Positions 44,769-56,094 of a stretch of DNA of 64,000 nt are shown piece by piece. The translations under genes and the position numbers were made by a program. Positions within the stretch are counted from its first letter, which is position 1, and every line of letters starts with the position of its first letter. Source of the stretch: Platerodrilus igneus (Eukaryota; Arthropoda; Insecta; Coleoptera; Lycidae); the NCBI GenBank assembly GCA_036346225.1, contig JARFIW010000999.1, forward strand, positions 6,183,001 to 6,247,000, written 5' to 3'. The notes beneath the pieces were generated by a model. That model was given only the letters and a program-made list of their open reading frames with translations. It had not been told where the DNA came from and searched no databases.

Positions 44769-46353
44769 TGCTACGTACCTAGACGTAACCGGAAGAAAAG
44801 TAAATACTAGGCTAACTACCAACCGCGGAGAGTGGGGGAATTCGCCTATATACGAAAAAAACAAAAAAAATAAAGTAGATCGTCTACGATTATCTATTCA
44901 TTCACAAAAATAAATAAAGGATTCTGTACAAACAAGCAAAAAAGAAATAAATTCAGCGTTACTATCATAAAGCAAACAGTTATATTATACGGTGTAACAT
45001 ATCTTTTATGATAGAACACTCGACCCTCACCTGTTGGGAATATACGCTGCGCAGTGCTGTGCCGTGTGCTATCGGTAGTATGGGGAGTATCGTTTAAGCC
45101 GTTGAGGCGTGATGAAGCGACTCTTGCGTGCTCGCGTTTTCGGGTATGAGTCGGCCTCTTTTGTATATTAAGATACCATACAAACTATTATTGTTCATTG
45201 CTTTTTGTATAAAGTGTATAGTTTGTTAAAATGTGTAAACACTCACTTAAGTTTTATATGTTTATTGGTTGAGTTTCATTAATTAAAAATAGTTACTACG
45301 TGTGTGCTTTATTTTAAAGATGACCGAAGCCTACCCCTGAGATTATTATAAAGCTAGCCGAATAAATAATCTACAGCGCCCCTAATTAATAAAAACCCTC
45401 ACAACGGACAATTTAGAAATCTAGATACGAAGTGCGCATCTCGTATTTACACAAAATAAAATTAATCAGTAGGAAAGAATTAACGTATGAGAGCTTTTGT
45501 AGAACATTTTTAAAATTTCACCTAATAATTTTTGTAAAAGAACTAATTAGTAAAGCGAATAAACGTGTGCGTTCTTTTGACACGCATCTTTAAAACTAAT
45601 ACATCGCACCTGTAGAGCGATAGTATCGATAAGCGGCCGCAAGCAATAGTTCTACGATATCACGTTTCTACACCAAACATTGAATCGGAATATGCCATTG
45701 ACACACGCAAAAGAAAACGAGTTGCATACTTTGTAGGTGTCCAGATACTTAGCTCGCAAGCTGTCGGGGTGAATCAACACAGGAACGCCATGGTCGTCAG
45801 CATACATTTACTCAGGTACCATAATTGCAGTAGCGGTTTACGGACAAAAGTAGTTGTTCTGCATAAAGAAAGAACCCATTTGGCCTCTAGCTTAAAAAAC
45901 GAATGCACGCAGACACCTCCTAGTTGTCGAACAGTAACACGTGCATCACTTTGGAAATACGGTGAGGAATAAATGTAGAAAATATTTCGACGTGCAAACT
46001 GTAAAATCACATTCCACAAAATGGTTCAAACAACACGGAGTCGAACTGCAAATCCTAGCTTATCGAAGCGCGGTAAAACTGGAAAACCCGGCTTATATCG
46101 GATAATTCAATACACTATGTAGACGAATGTTTAGATGGAAAACACATAAGAAACAATTATACGCTATCGGAAAGTTTAACAAATTGAAGGTTACCTAAAA
46201 CAGGGCATATGCTATTTACTTATAGCATAAACTTGTCGTTTCGAAATTAATAAGTTCAAAATCAAAATTTGTAGAAAGCGTATTTATTATGAATTATGTT
46301 GAAGGATTTAACAGATTTATGGTAAAACGGGCTTATGAAGTAATTGTAAGACA
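44769..46353 (-). repeat. Long gypsy LTR, inverted copy (5' LTR of GYP-3)
   Basis: The minus strand matches 35865-37066 over its length, ending GGTACGTAGCA at 44769. Net length without the nested solo LTR and its extra TSD is about 1,170 bp. The outer end near 46353 meets BEL-3 RT sequence. Shared landmarks include GATGGAAAACACATAAGAA, CATCGCACCTGTAGAGCGAT and GAGATGCGCACTTCGTATCT complement. Confidence 0.82.
44993..45403 (+). mobile_element. Solo LTR nested in the GYP-3 LTR
   Basis: A 411-bp insertion starts TGTAACATATCTTTTATGAT and ends AATAAAAACCCTCACA, with ACGG on both sides (44989-44992 and 45404-45407). The sister LTR at 36.8 kb is uninterrupted at this point. AATAAA motifs occur near its 3' end. 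It is a clean solo LTR by its ends and 4-bp TSD. Confidence 0.88.
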
Positions 46354-46904
46354 GCTTCTACTTCCCCATTGGAAGATATTGTTGCTAAATTCTGGGAAGT
46401 CAAAGCTGTTCCCGTCTCTCAACCTTTCACGCCTGAAGAAACTCTTGTTGAAAAACATTTTGTCGATACGTTTCGCCGCAATGAACAAGGTCGCTATGTC
46501 GTCTCCTTGCCGTTTAGAGATCAGGAACCATTTTTTCCAGGTAGTCGTGATCTTGCCTTACAACGATTTGTTGCTTTAGAAAATGGTCTACTCAAGCAAC
46601 CTCGTGTTTACGAACAATACGTTACGTTCATGCGTGAATATCTTGATTCTCAACATATGCAATCTGTTGCTATTGGATCTCATTCGGACTTTTTTTATTA
46701 CATCCCGTATCATTGCGTTGTGAAATCCATAAACGTAAGTACGAAATTACGAGTTGTTTTCAACGCTTCCGCTAAAACTCTGTCTCAATCGTCCTTAAAC
46801 GATGACTTGTTTGTTGGACCGAAGTTGCAACCCGTTATTACCGCAATTTTGTTACAATTTCGTTTACATTCTCATGACAAGCTAGTTATTTCAGAAGCGG
46901 GCAA
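46354..46904 (+). pseudogene. BEL-3 RT, N-terminal part, inverted
   Basis: The plus strand encodes LEDIVAKFWEVKAVPVSQP, RNEQGRYVVSLPFRDQEPFF, FYYIPYHCVVKSI, STKLRVVFNASAKTLSQSS, NDDLFVGPKLQP and RLHSHDKLVIS. This is the lead-in to RT and the fingers of a BEL/Pao polyprotein. It lies in opposite orientation to BEL-3 gag-protease (46905-48785) and to the rest of RT (42643-43115), which points to an inversion. A large open frame (46369-46962) runs past the junction into antisense protease sequence. Confidence 0.85.
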
Positions 46905-47640
46905 GGGAGGTATGTTTCCCATTAAAACATATCCGAAGATGGTATTAATAGCAACAGGTTGATCGCTATCACCCTGGATGCGATGGTCTAATAACACTTG
47001 GAGGAAAATATCCGCGCTAGGTAAAAAATCAATGGGTCCAGATTGAGCAAAGAGGGCATCAGCTAGCTTGAGGTTAGCCAGATGATTAAAATGTGTGAAG
47101 AAATATTACAAGTAGGTAAATTTTCACAAATTTTAGGAAGTACTACAGCTTGAAAATTAATAATCGATGAAGAAACACCTATTGGTTTGAGCGAAACGTC
47201 GACAGTGCCATGCTGAGCAGCAGAGCGCAAGGAACCTAAACCACTAAGGGTAAGAGAATGTGGCGTAGTACGAAAACTTAAACGTTTCACACTACTTTGC
47301 GAAATAAAAGAAGTCATGCTGCCCGAATCGAGTAAACCGCGAAATTGCTGAAAAGAACCAGAGCAATCAGCAATTTCCACTTGAACGGTGGAAAGTAAAA
47401 CAACTGAAGGTTTAGCTAAAGAATTAAATAAAACTACATTCGAAGTTGACGGACCACTACAGCTAAATGAATTTGATGATTCCTCAGAGGCACGAGGAGC
47501 GGAAGGCTTGTAGCGGTCTTGAATAGCGGGAGTAGTGCGCGGTAATACCTTAGAGGCGGTGATGTCCGGGCTCAAGCGAGCCTGGTTACTAGCAGCGAAA
47601 ACGGGTTTAGACGAAACGCGATCGAAGTCCAATAACAAAT
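46905..47640 (-). pseudogene. BEL-3 protease
   Basis: The minus strand carries FRGLLDSGSMTSFISQSS, an intact D-S-G-S aspartic protease site, KRLSFRTTPHSLTLSGLG and VVLPKICENLPT. After a stop it shows QPVAINTIFGYVLMGNIPP, the Tx-G-x-x-x-G hallmark that ends the BEL/Pao protease region. Reading continues as SEITSL to about 46890, overlapping the inverted RT piece by microhomology. Confidence 0.85.
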
Positions 47641-47925
47641 GATGACGTTGATTGCATTGGCGGTATGAAAAAGTAGACAGGCATTTATTTAAAATGTGAG
47701 AATTGCTAAGGCAATTAATACAAAGATGTTGGTTTTTTGTAAAGTTGTACCGAAACGTTTAACGAAATCATTACAGCGATAAAGATTGTGATCTTGTTTG
47801 CAAAGCGGACATTTATTAACACTAGGTTTTGCCTGTACTAACATGGAAATGGCGGATTGAGGCTTAGACGGGTTATTGGAATGAATGACTTTGTTTAAAT
47901 CATTTTTATGATTTAGCGACAAATT
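47641..47925 (-). pseudogene. BEL-3 Gag zinc knuckles
   Basis: PLCKQDHNLYRCNDFVKRFG is the BEL/Pao Gag zinc-knuckle motif. A frameshift then separates it from CINCLSNSHILNKCLSTFS-like sequence and the protease linker. Confidence 0.78.
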
Positions 47926-48785
47926 CGATAAGCAATTAACTTTTTGTAAGACGGGATAGCGGTCGGATGTTGATGCATTTCAAAACTACGAGCAGTGTAT
48001 ACATCCAAGCGATTTAAAATCATTTGTACAAGAATAAAATCCCATTGCTCTATGGGTAAATAAAATTTTTTAAGCGCTTGTAAATTATCGACAAGAGTAT
48101 CAACGAATTTTTGCAAACAGACGGGGTTATCGAAGTTTAATTTGGGAAATTTATCTATATTGTTCCATAGAGCAGAAGTAATGTGACGAATACTACGATA
48201 TTTTTCGCGAAGTTTTATGTATGCAAGAGCGTAGTTGGTTTCTGTAAGGTCAAAGTTTTTAATGGTTAAAAGTGCGGAATCTTTTAGTGCTGATTGAAAA
48301 TACGAAAATTTATCTATGTCCGACAAATCGTTATTAAGATGAACTAAACTATCAAACCGATCAATAAAACTTTCAAACAGACAACTTTCCCCATCAAACG
48401 TAGGCAGCGTCAGCGGGGGAAGTAATACTTTCGACTTTAAAGTATCTAGCAGCGGGGACAGATTAGCGTGAGGCGAAGATTGGCTGGTAAACAGCTTGAA
48501 GTAGAGCGCTTTTATTTGAAAGTAGTTTTCATCAAAGCGTTTACATATAGCGTCTTTCATCTCAAATTGTTCATCAGCGTTACCGGCGGAAGAAAGTGTA
48601 CCTACTATCCAATTATGATGTGTTAAGAAATTTTCTCTGACGGTTTCCAGAGATTCATACTGTGCGCGAAATAAATCTAAAAAGGCTGCTTCGTCCGTAC
48701 ATTTTTGAGCGATTTCAAACATTTCCTCTAGAGAATTAATTGCAATGTTCCGTAGAAAACAATTACGCTTCATCTTTTCTGCCAT
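47913..48785 (-). pseudogene. BEL-3 Gag capsid region
   Basis: The start is chosen at 48785 (MAEKMKRNCFLRNIAINSLE), the usual site just inside the leader; an in-frame ATG lies 51 bp upstream. The ~290-residue frame contains LPPLTLPTFDGESCLFESFI, which opens the DUF1759 domain, and then SYFQSALKDSALLTIKNFDL and KLNFDNPVCLQKFVDTLVDN. This is the longest uninterrupted Gag in the window. It ends at a frameshift before the zinc knuckles. It would assemble the particle if intact. Confidence 0.87.
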
Positions 48786-48836
48786 AGTTAAATTAAATAC
48801 AAAGGCATACGAGATAAAGAATGAGAACTTGACCAT

Positions 48837-49917
48837 TTATAAAAGCCTAGCGGCAATAACAAATACAAAAACCTATTACAAAGTAGATAACAAATGCTCG
48901 TAAACAACTTAACGACACAACTTAAGCTAATTAACTGTCAATGCTTTGATGAGCGGTATGATTAATTATATGAGTTTGTTGTTTACTCAAATCCGGCGAA
49001 AAGTTAATCAAATATAAAATGCGGTAACAAAACTACGATAGCTAATTCGGAGAGAAAAGTGGACTGTATATAAAATTAAGTGATAATTTAACAAACACCA
49101 TATAATTAATGTTTCTAATCAGTTCAAGCGTTTACTAAAAGCACTCACCTGGTGTTTATGAAGCCGTGGTAACGAAACAAACGATGTAACATCTACTCTG
49201 CTTTTGCGGGTTTAGCGAAGCACATTTATATCGATAGCGGTTCTGAAGAAAAGCGGTTCGTCAAATAAATTTGTTCTTCGTAGAACGTGTAAAACAGCGA
49301 TGCGGTCAGTCCGAACGACAAATCGATTCTCTTTTGCTTCGTGGATTTTTCAATCACTACACTGTGTTCTTGCACATGCGGAATAACAACGTTTATCACT
49401 CGCGGCACTTGTTGGCGCGTGCTTCAAGTAAAACATGTAAATTTTACTCTAACAAATTTAAATATACCGAGGCGAATGTAAATAATCAACAAACTTAATA
49501 GAAAATAAAATTTAGCTTTAATTAATTTACAATATAAACGGAACAGTACTAATGAATCCTTTTTGTTGTTTCTATAGCTTTAGGTTGTTGATACTACTTG
49601 TCACATTTCTGTAAACTAGTAGTGTCGTCTTATTGCTGAATAAAGCCTAATTTAAGGTTTATACTTCACTGAATAACGACAAACAGATTATTGTTGGACG
49701 TATTTTTTATCGTAGATGCCATTTCTAATTTAGTCACAAAGTAGCAAATATTTTTCACAGATGCGTCAGTACTATTTAAACAAACAATATGCACAAATGA
49801 ATTCTGTTGTCATAGAAACAAAATCAAGGCTACGCTGATCAAACGTTTTTCTATTGAACTACCTTTTGAAGGTAACTTTGATTCTTTAACTATTGCTAAC
49901 ATTTTCTTTTTTTACAG
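48837..49917. other. BEL-3 leader side and intron sequence up to the homeobox exon
   Basis: No gene is recognised. The part near 48837-49490 should hold the BEL-3 leader and 5' LTR (the minus strand reads TGTTGATTATTTACATTCGC from about 49493), but no second LTR was found to confirm it. The last 50 bases before 49918 hold a branch-point-like TATTGCTAAC and a pyrimidine tract. Confidence 0.45.
49899..49917 (+). promoter_or_regulatory. Splice acceptor of the homeobox exon
   Basis: A TAACATTTTCTTTTTTTACAG pyrimidine tract and AG lie at the expected exon start, with a CTAAC branch-point candidate about 20 bases upstream. Confidence 0.85.
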
Positions 49918-50186
49918 ACGGAGCTTTCAAAAAACTAAAACCCGAACCTATTTCGTCAGGCAGCAGTAGTTTAGGAACCGTAACACCACCTGGAGGTCCG
50001 CAGCATGCGGGGCACACTCCTACAACAGCGTCGTGTCCAACACCCGCTCGAAGAAGGCATCGAACCACATTTACCCAAGAACAACTAGCAGAATTAGAAT
50101 CAGCGTTTGCTAAAAGTCATTATCCGGATATATACTGTAGAGAAGAGTTAGCAAGAAGTACAAAATTAAATGAAGCTCGAATTCAG
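49918..50186 (+). CDS. Paired-class homeobox exon, Prop1/unc-42-like
   Basis: This is an internal exon of 269 bp. The acceptor is CTTTTTTTACAG|AC at 49917/49918 and the donor is ATTCAG|GTGAGTT at 50186/50187; the exon starts with the last two bases of a codon. It encodes a linker (FKKLKPEP, Ser/Gly/Pro-rich) and then homeodomain residues 1-46 (50049-50186): [20 protein letters not shown] and [21 protein letters not shown]8, L16, E17, F20, Y25 and R31 are present. It stops after Q46, the conserved 46/47 intron site of paired-like homeoboxes. Helix 3 with residue 50 must lie in a later exon, not found here. RRRHRTTF plus EARIQ fits the Prop1/unc-42 group best. The product would be a nuclear DNA-binding transcription factor. 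Confidence 0.9.
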
Positions 50187-50763
50187 GTGAGTTTTTCAGT
50201 GTATTTCACTCTAGAAATATTTTTGTGTTGCATTAAACAAAACCTGTACTTTTAGAGAATTCTAAAGCTTGCTTTTTTGAATAATTGTTTTGTTTATCTT
50301 TATGATTTTAAAACAAGCAACAAGAGAAGGTTGGTGATCATATTAAAATAAGATAAAAAACACGTTATAAAACGTATTTATAATGAATGTAAATTGTCCA
50401 AGAAACTTAAGGGATAAGTTCCAATTTTAAATTTACAATTTTTCGTGACATCTTCTAAATTGCATTACAAATCTGAAGTCATTAATATAAAAAACAAATA
50501 GTCCAGTAAAATGACTCGAAATTTGTCGATTTGGAGAAAATAATACAGACTGGACTGAAACTTTGTAAACAGGCTTGTTTTAGGGTACTGTTCAACATAT
50601 TAAAAGTCCCACGCTACGTTGCGGGCAGGGGGGGGGGTCCAAAAGGTCAAAAAAATTAGTTTTTCGCAAATAACTCGGAAAATATCAACTTTATGGAAAT
50701 TTATATTTATATCAAAATTGTAGCTTACAAAATCCAGCATAATTTCATTTTTTATATTCCATA
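50187..50763. other. Intron start, with a G10 run and a short repeat-like block
   Basis: GTGAGT opens the intron. A ten-G homopolymer lies at 50628-50637, followed by GTCCAAAAGGTCAAAAAAAT and CGCAAATAACTCGGAAAA, which looks like dispersed repeat sequence. The next homeobox exon (V47 W48 F49 onward) was not recognised downstream. Confidence 0.5.
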
Positions 50764-51590
50764 CCCTCACCTACCACTGGATTAAAATCCCCCGTAATTA
50801 TTATATTTTCATGCCCATTTACGTACCTTAGTATGTCTTCAATATCTTTGTAAATCACTTTTATCTCTCCGTTACTGTAGCTGGAGGTGGGCATGTATAC
50901 TTTTATTATTACTGTATTTACCGGCTTAGATTCTAGTCTAACTATGAGTTCTCTATTGTTCTTTTGTAAGTAATTTTCTACACACTATCCTATCTTTTTT
51001 CTCATAACTATCCCCACCCCGGAATTTCCTTCCTCTGATCCTGTATAAATTACACTGAAGTCTCCACTCCAAAAATCCCCCGCCTCTGGCCACCAAACTT
51101 CTCTGATCCCTGTCTAGTGTTAACCTATCCATTTCAATTTTTAAGTTCCCTAGCTTATTTACTTGCTTCATATTTCTGACATTCCACGCTCCCACTCGCA
51201 AAATGTTCCCGATTCTTTTTGTAAATTTTCCGATCATATCGTCCAAAGTAGTCTCCTCCCGGAGATTCGAATGAGTGACTATTTTATCTCCGGAATTTTT
51301 TACCCCAAAGGATGCCATCATTTTAAATAAAATTTAAGTACGCCGTGTGCTTGGCAGGTAATGTGGTGGTTTCCCGTTGCCTTCCACATCGCTGTAGTCT
51401 GTCTTAGAATGCCATACCCACCCCTTTGGTCTCTGCCAAACTAAGTACCGAAAGAGTACCTGCCCTCTTTCGGGCACCTGTTTTAGTCTGGTTTCTCACT
51501 AAAAACCCTATTAATTTGGTTGGATCTGTAGTTTGACTGTTTAGGTCACTGGAACGCTAAAGCCATTCCGCTTGTTTCAGTAATGTAGAA
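50764..51590 (-). mobile_element. LINE-A fragment, 5' half, split by BEL-4
   Basis: The minus strand encodes MMASFGVKNSGDKIVTHSNL, GAWNVRNMKQVNKLGNLKIE and, lower down, GDFN-type endonuclease sequence. Homology stops near 50764 within the endonuclease, so the 3' half is missing, unusual for a LINE. The 5' end is separated by BEL-4 and resumes at 57289-57318 (GAACTTCTTCAAGGTGC, as 16303 on). The 122-residue frame at 50953-51321 is part of it. Confidence 0.85.
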
Positions 51591-51994
51591 TGTTCGGTCT
51601 CTTTGTCGCAGGTTGTCGTGTTTAATTTTAAGTCGTAAATTTGTAGTTGTAAATCTAATAGTAAAACTGTCATCCCTTGTTCCCTTATATCCTGCCGTAA
51701 AAATCATTGGTGCATGTGTGAATAAGTGGGACTAAGGGTAGCAGTGAACAAACACTCTCTTATGGATATCGAAGCAGAACAGTCGTCGGTTTTTGTTCGG
51801 TAACGTAAGTTAGTCAAGTGCCGCGGACTTTATCGATAAACCCCTAAAAAACACAGTGCAAGTGCAACGTAACACGTACTAAATTTCGCATCAGTCCACT
51901 TAGTTGAAGGAATAGGAACTACAGCTTAGAACAACAAAAAACAACGCGGAGGTAAGTCGATGTACAAAGTTATAAGACCTCCGTGCAATAAAGA
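51591..51994 (+). repeat. 5' LTR of BEL-4
   Basis: It starts TGTTCGGTCTCTTTGTCGCA and ends CCGTGCAATAAAGA, where the 3' LTR ends AATAAACA. TGGGTCTTCATCACCGG (51997 on) is the candidate primer-binding site two bases later. AATAAA near the end may be the poly(A) signal. Confidence 0.9.
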
Positions 51995-52483
51995 AATGGG
52001 TCTTCATCACCGGATTATTAATTACTTAAATAGTTCCTATCCTTTAAGCTCCTTATACTTAAATTTATAAAATTGCCGTAGTTTTTATTACGGTTAAACG
52101 TGTTACACAGAGAAGAACATCTTGCTTGCAAATTTAATGATAGAAACATCTGGTTATAACGGTAGATTTTACAATACATTCCTTATCCTTTGTGGCAAAG
52201 ATCGTCGGTGTCTTTGGGTAAACAATTGATGTATGGTTGTTGTATTTTAAATTCTTGCCTTATTTTTCGTGGTCAATTTCGAGGGACCATCGGGGCATCA
52301 ACTTGTTTAACAAAGGGGTTGAAATTTATTTGAACCGTTAAACGCTTTGTCGGGCGAGCATTGTAATTAGTTGCATTTGCCGATTAATAATTTAATTTCA
52401 TAGATTAATTATTTGTAGCGTATTCGAGTTACGCATTGTTTTTATATTAATTTTTATTGTCTTTCATTAATCATTAATCAAAT

Positions 52484-53712
52484 ATGGTTATATCAATTGA
52501 TAAAGCTATTCTTGAAGCTGGATTTGTAGTTATAATGTTGGATCATATATACAGTAAGACTAATCAACCGATATATATAGTAAAATTAATCAACCGGAAA
52601 ATGTATCGATTGCTTTAATTAGAGCGTCGATTAAAAGTGTCGAGCAGATTGAAACGCATTTCAAATCTTTTTGCAAGGATATCTTCTTTGATGAAGAAAG
52701 TGAACAATTAGACGAATTCTCGGCCCTTAGAGTGAAAATCGATGTTTATCTATTAGATATTCGCATTATCGCTGAACAATGCGAATTAGATCGGGTAGAA
52801 AATAAGCCAAACGTGGAAAATATGAATAATTCTTTTTAGCCAAATTGTGGGTTTAGCTTGAAACATCTTTCGGTCCCACGGTTCTCGGGACGCATTTCAG
52901 ATTTTGAGAGTTATAATGCAATTTATAAGCGGTTGATTCACGATAATGTCGGTTTGTCCCCTGTGGAAAAATTTTGCCATCTCGTTGATACACTAGATGA
53001 GTCGTCGCGTATGTTAATAAAGCACTTGCCATTAAATGATTATGCATACGAGGAAGCCTATAAAATCATTACTAATCGTTTTCAGTCCAAGAGGTTATTA
53101 CTTTCAACATATTTTAATGCTCTCGAAAAATGCCCTAAGGTCAGTTCCTCAGACTCGCATGCGGAACTCCGGCAATTAATTAGTTGTTTTGATGAAAATA
53201 TATTCGCGCAAAGGCAGATGGAAATAGATTTATTAGATTTCATGTTGTTTAATCTGTTATCAAAAAAATTAGATACAAACATTTTAAAGCGTTTCGAATT
53301 AGGAAATAATGACGAGATCCTCTCATTCAAAGATTTAAGGTCGTACATTGAAAAACAATGTAAAGTGTTGGAAATAAATGACATTGCTTCAGGAACATGC
53401 TTAAAATCTCGAGATTCCGTGAAAGAAAGAGAAAAAGGAAGGTTTGTTAGCACTTCGGCTAAAACCTCTTTAGTTGGTACCACCAATGATTGTAAAAATT
53501 GTAGTTTATGTCAAGCTGTGCATCATATTTATAGATGTAAGCAGTTGCTCGATAAAACCCCTCAAGAAAGATTTGAGGTGGTAAAGCTTACAAATCTTTG
53601 TATTAAATGTTTAGATACGTCACATTCGATGAAAAATTGTACGTTAGATTGGTCGTGTAGAAAATGTCATCAGTCACACAATTCGTTGCTTCACTTTGAT
53701 AAACGAGAATAA
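52484..53712 (+). pseudogene. BEL-4 Gag
   Basis: MVISIDKAILEAGFVV begins at 52484 and shifts frame near 52590. The main reading then gives SIKSVEQIETHFKSFCKDIF, a TAG stop near 52838, and PNCGFSLKHLSVPRFSGRIS at the start of the DUF1759 capsid region. Zinc knuckles CKNCSLCQAVHHIYRC, CIKCLDTSHSMKNC and CRKCHQSHNSLLHF close the protein. A TAA at 53710-53712 separates it from protease; whether this is a mutation or the element's normal frame boundary cannot be told. Confidence 0.86.
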
Positions 53713-53715
53713 TCG

Positions 53716-55383
53716 GTGTTTCCATGCCGACAAACCCATCGTCAAAGGTCAGCGTCTCCGCGGAGAGCGGCGCCTAGACTTACTTCTACTAGTAGACCTA
53801 GTAAAGACAATCTGTCGTCGTCGGTTGTGCATGAACAACCTGTCACTAGCTCGTTGATTTCGACGTCATTAGAACACACAACCACGCTGTTAGCTACGGC
53901 AATGGTGTCGGTGATAGATTATACAGAAAAATTGCAACCTGTTCGTGTAATATTAGATAACGGATCCATGGAAAGTTTTATGACTGAAAGGTGCCGTCAG
54001 AAATTAGGTTTAAGGAAACAGAGAGCCAATGTCACTGTTCAAGGACTTGGCTTGAATCCGTCGTTGGTGTCTGGTGCACTATCGTGTGTAGTCAGCCCCT
54101 CGGGAGCACGGTCTCCAGCATATGAAATTGATTGTTATATTTTACCTAACATTTGTAATCAATTACCTTCGTCGTCGATAGGGGTCAAGGAATGGTCGCA
54201 TACTCGAGGTTTGGCCTTAGCTGATCCTAATTTTAATATGTCTGGTAAAATTGACATGCTGCTCGGAGCGGAAATCTTTGTTCAGGTTTTGTTGAACGAG
54301 TCTCGTTGGGGTGTCGCTAACGAGCCAGTTGCTATTAAAACAACCTTTGGTTGGGTTTTAACGGGAAAGGTCGTTTCCCCGAATAGTTCTATTACGTCGT
54401 TGTGTGCTTTCGTTGAGCCCTTAGACAGCGACATTCGTCGATTTAGGGAATTAGAAAATATTCCCTTCAAAAAACACATTTCTCCTGAAGAAGAAAGGTG
54501 TGAAAATCAATTTGTGAAGAATTATAGACGTAACAAGGACGGTCGTTTTGTAGTGTCTTTGCCCTTTAAAATTTCCGCACCCTCATTCGTGGGTATGAGA
54601 TCAAATTGTATTAAACGATTTTTGTCGTTAGAACGTCGTTTGTTAAAAAATCCTAAATTGTATTCGGATTATAAAAAATTTATGGAGGATTATTTGACAA
54701 GCGGTCACATGGTTGAAGTGAAATCGCCTGAAAATTCGTCAGTTCATGAGAAAATGTATTACATTCCCCATCATGCTGTACATAAGCGTGATAGCACTAC
54801 CACCAAATTGCGTGTGGTTTTCGATGCTTTGTGTCCGGATCAATCTGAAAATTCGTTAAATGATAGCTTGGCTATTGGCCCTGTTCTGCAAAAGGACATT
54901 GCAGTTTTGTTATTGCACTTTCGTGTACATCCTATCGTAATTACAGCTGACATCAAACAAATGTATCGGCAGATTTTGGTTAAAGATACTCATCGTGATT
55001 ATCAACGTATCGTCTGGAGATTTTCTCCGTCGGATTCTATTATGGACTTTAAATTAAATACTGTGACTTATGGAGTTTCGTCGTCGCCTTTTTTGGTCTT
55101 GCGTACTGTTCGAAAATTGGCAAGGTTAAAATCGATTAATTTTCCTTTCGCGTCATCGGTATTGGCGAGCGATACCTATGTTGATGACTTAGTCACTGGA
55201 TGCAATTCGATTGAAGCTGCTAATCAATTAATTGGTGAATTGAATAGTATTTGTTCTAGTGGTGGTTTTCAATTAAGAAAATGGAGTAGTAATTGCCCGG
55301 AAGTGATGTTCAACTTGAGGGAGTCCCTGTCCAGTTCGGACGCAATTACATTTTAAGATAAAGATAGTGGTTCAATAAAAATT
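53716..55383 (+). pseudogene. BEL-4 protease and reverse transcriptase
   Basis: One 546-residue frame contains the Arg/Ser-rich linker, LDNGSMESFMTERCRQKLG (protease D-N-G-S), GKIDMLLGAEIFV and FGWVLTGKVVSPNSSITSL. RT motifs follow: CIKRFLSLERRLLKNPKLYS, MYYIPHHAVHKRDST, VVFDALCPDQSEN, VITADIKQMYRQILV (catalytic Asp) and SDTYVDDLVTGCNS with an intact YVDD. A TAA at 55354 ends it just before LGLSWRALTDAFL. Protease and RT motifs look catalytically intact, the best preserved in the window. Confidence 0.9.
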
Positions 55384-56094
55384 TTGGGTCTTTCGTGGCG
55401 TGCTCTTACAGATGCATTTTTATACAACTTAGACGTTGAAGAGCGCACCTGCACTAAGCGTAATATTTTGTCGGCTATCGCCAAAATTTTTGATCCTATC
55501 GGTTTGATAACACCTGTAGTACTGTTCGCTAAACGTTTAGTTCAAGATCTTTGGCGTTTAGGTCTCGGGTGGGACCAAGAGCCTCAATTGGAGGTCATAC
55601 AAAAATGGAAACATTTTTTGGGTGAATTGCCAGCGGTTTCGAATATTGAGATTTCGCGTCGCATCGTATGTCATAATTTTAAAAAGGTAGAGTTGCATGG
55701 GTTCTGTGATGCTTCTGAAGCCGGGTATGCAGCTGTCATCTACTTTCGTTCATTCGATCTAGAAGGTAATATTACCATGTCATTAGTATGCGCAAAATCG
55801 AAGGTTGCTCCTACTAATCGCGTTTCATTGCCCCGTCTCGAATTGTGTGCTGCCGTACTCTTGTCAGATTTAGTAGATTTCGCCAAAAATATTTATACAG
55901 ATATTTTATCCTTTAGTAATATTTTCGCGTGGTCAGATTCCACTGTTGTTTTGTCTTGATTTCGATCTTCCTCGCATAAGTGGAAGACATTCGTTAGCAA
56001 TCGCATTTCGCAGATTCAAGAACTTATTCCTCCATATTCGTGGTTTCATGTTAAGTCCCAAGATAACCCTGCGGATTGTGCCTCACGTGGACTT
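55384..56094 (+). pseudogene. BEL-4 RNase H
   Basis: The frame continues RT as MGLSWRALTDAFLYNLDVEE, GLITPVVLFAKRLVQDLWRL, then LHGFCDASEAGYAAVIYF, RVSLPRLELCAAVLLSDLVD and NIFAWSDSTVVLS. These carry the D ... E ... D residues of RNase H in the BEL/Pao setting. A TGA at 55957 interrupts the chain; SQIQELIPPY and NPADCASRGL follow in the same or nearby frame. Confidence 0.86.

Noticed and set aside
35725..46353. Maverick/Polinton transposon with ~1.2-kb terminal inverted repeats
   Set aside because: The arms behave as LTRs: one follows a polypurine tract, the other precedes a leader and gypsy gag, and both end in TAGCA. No Polinton genes lie between them.
46369..46962. A continuous 197-residue protein
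   Set aside because: The last ~20 codons are antisense to BEL-3 protease; the frame crosses an inversion junction.
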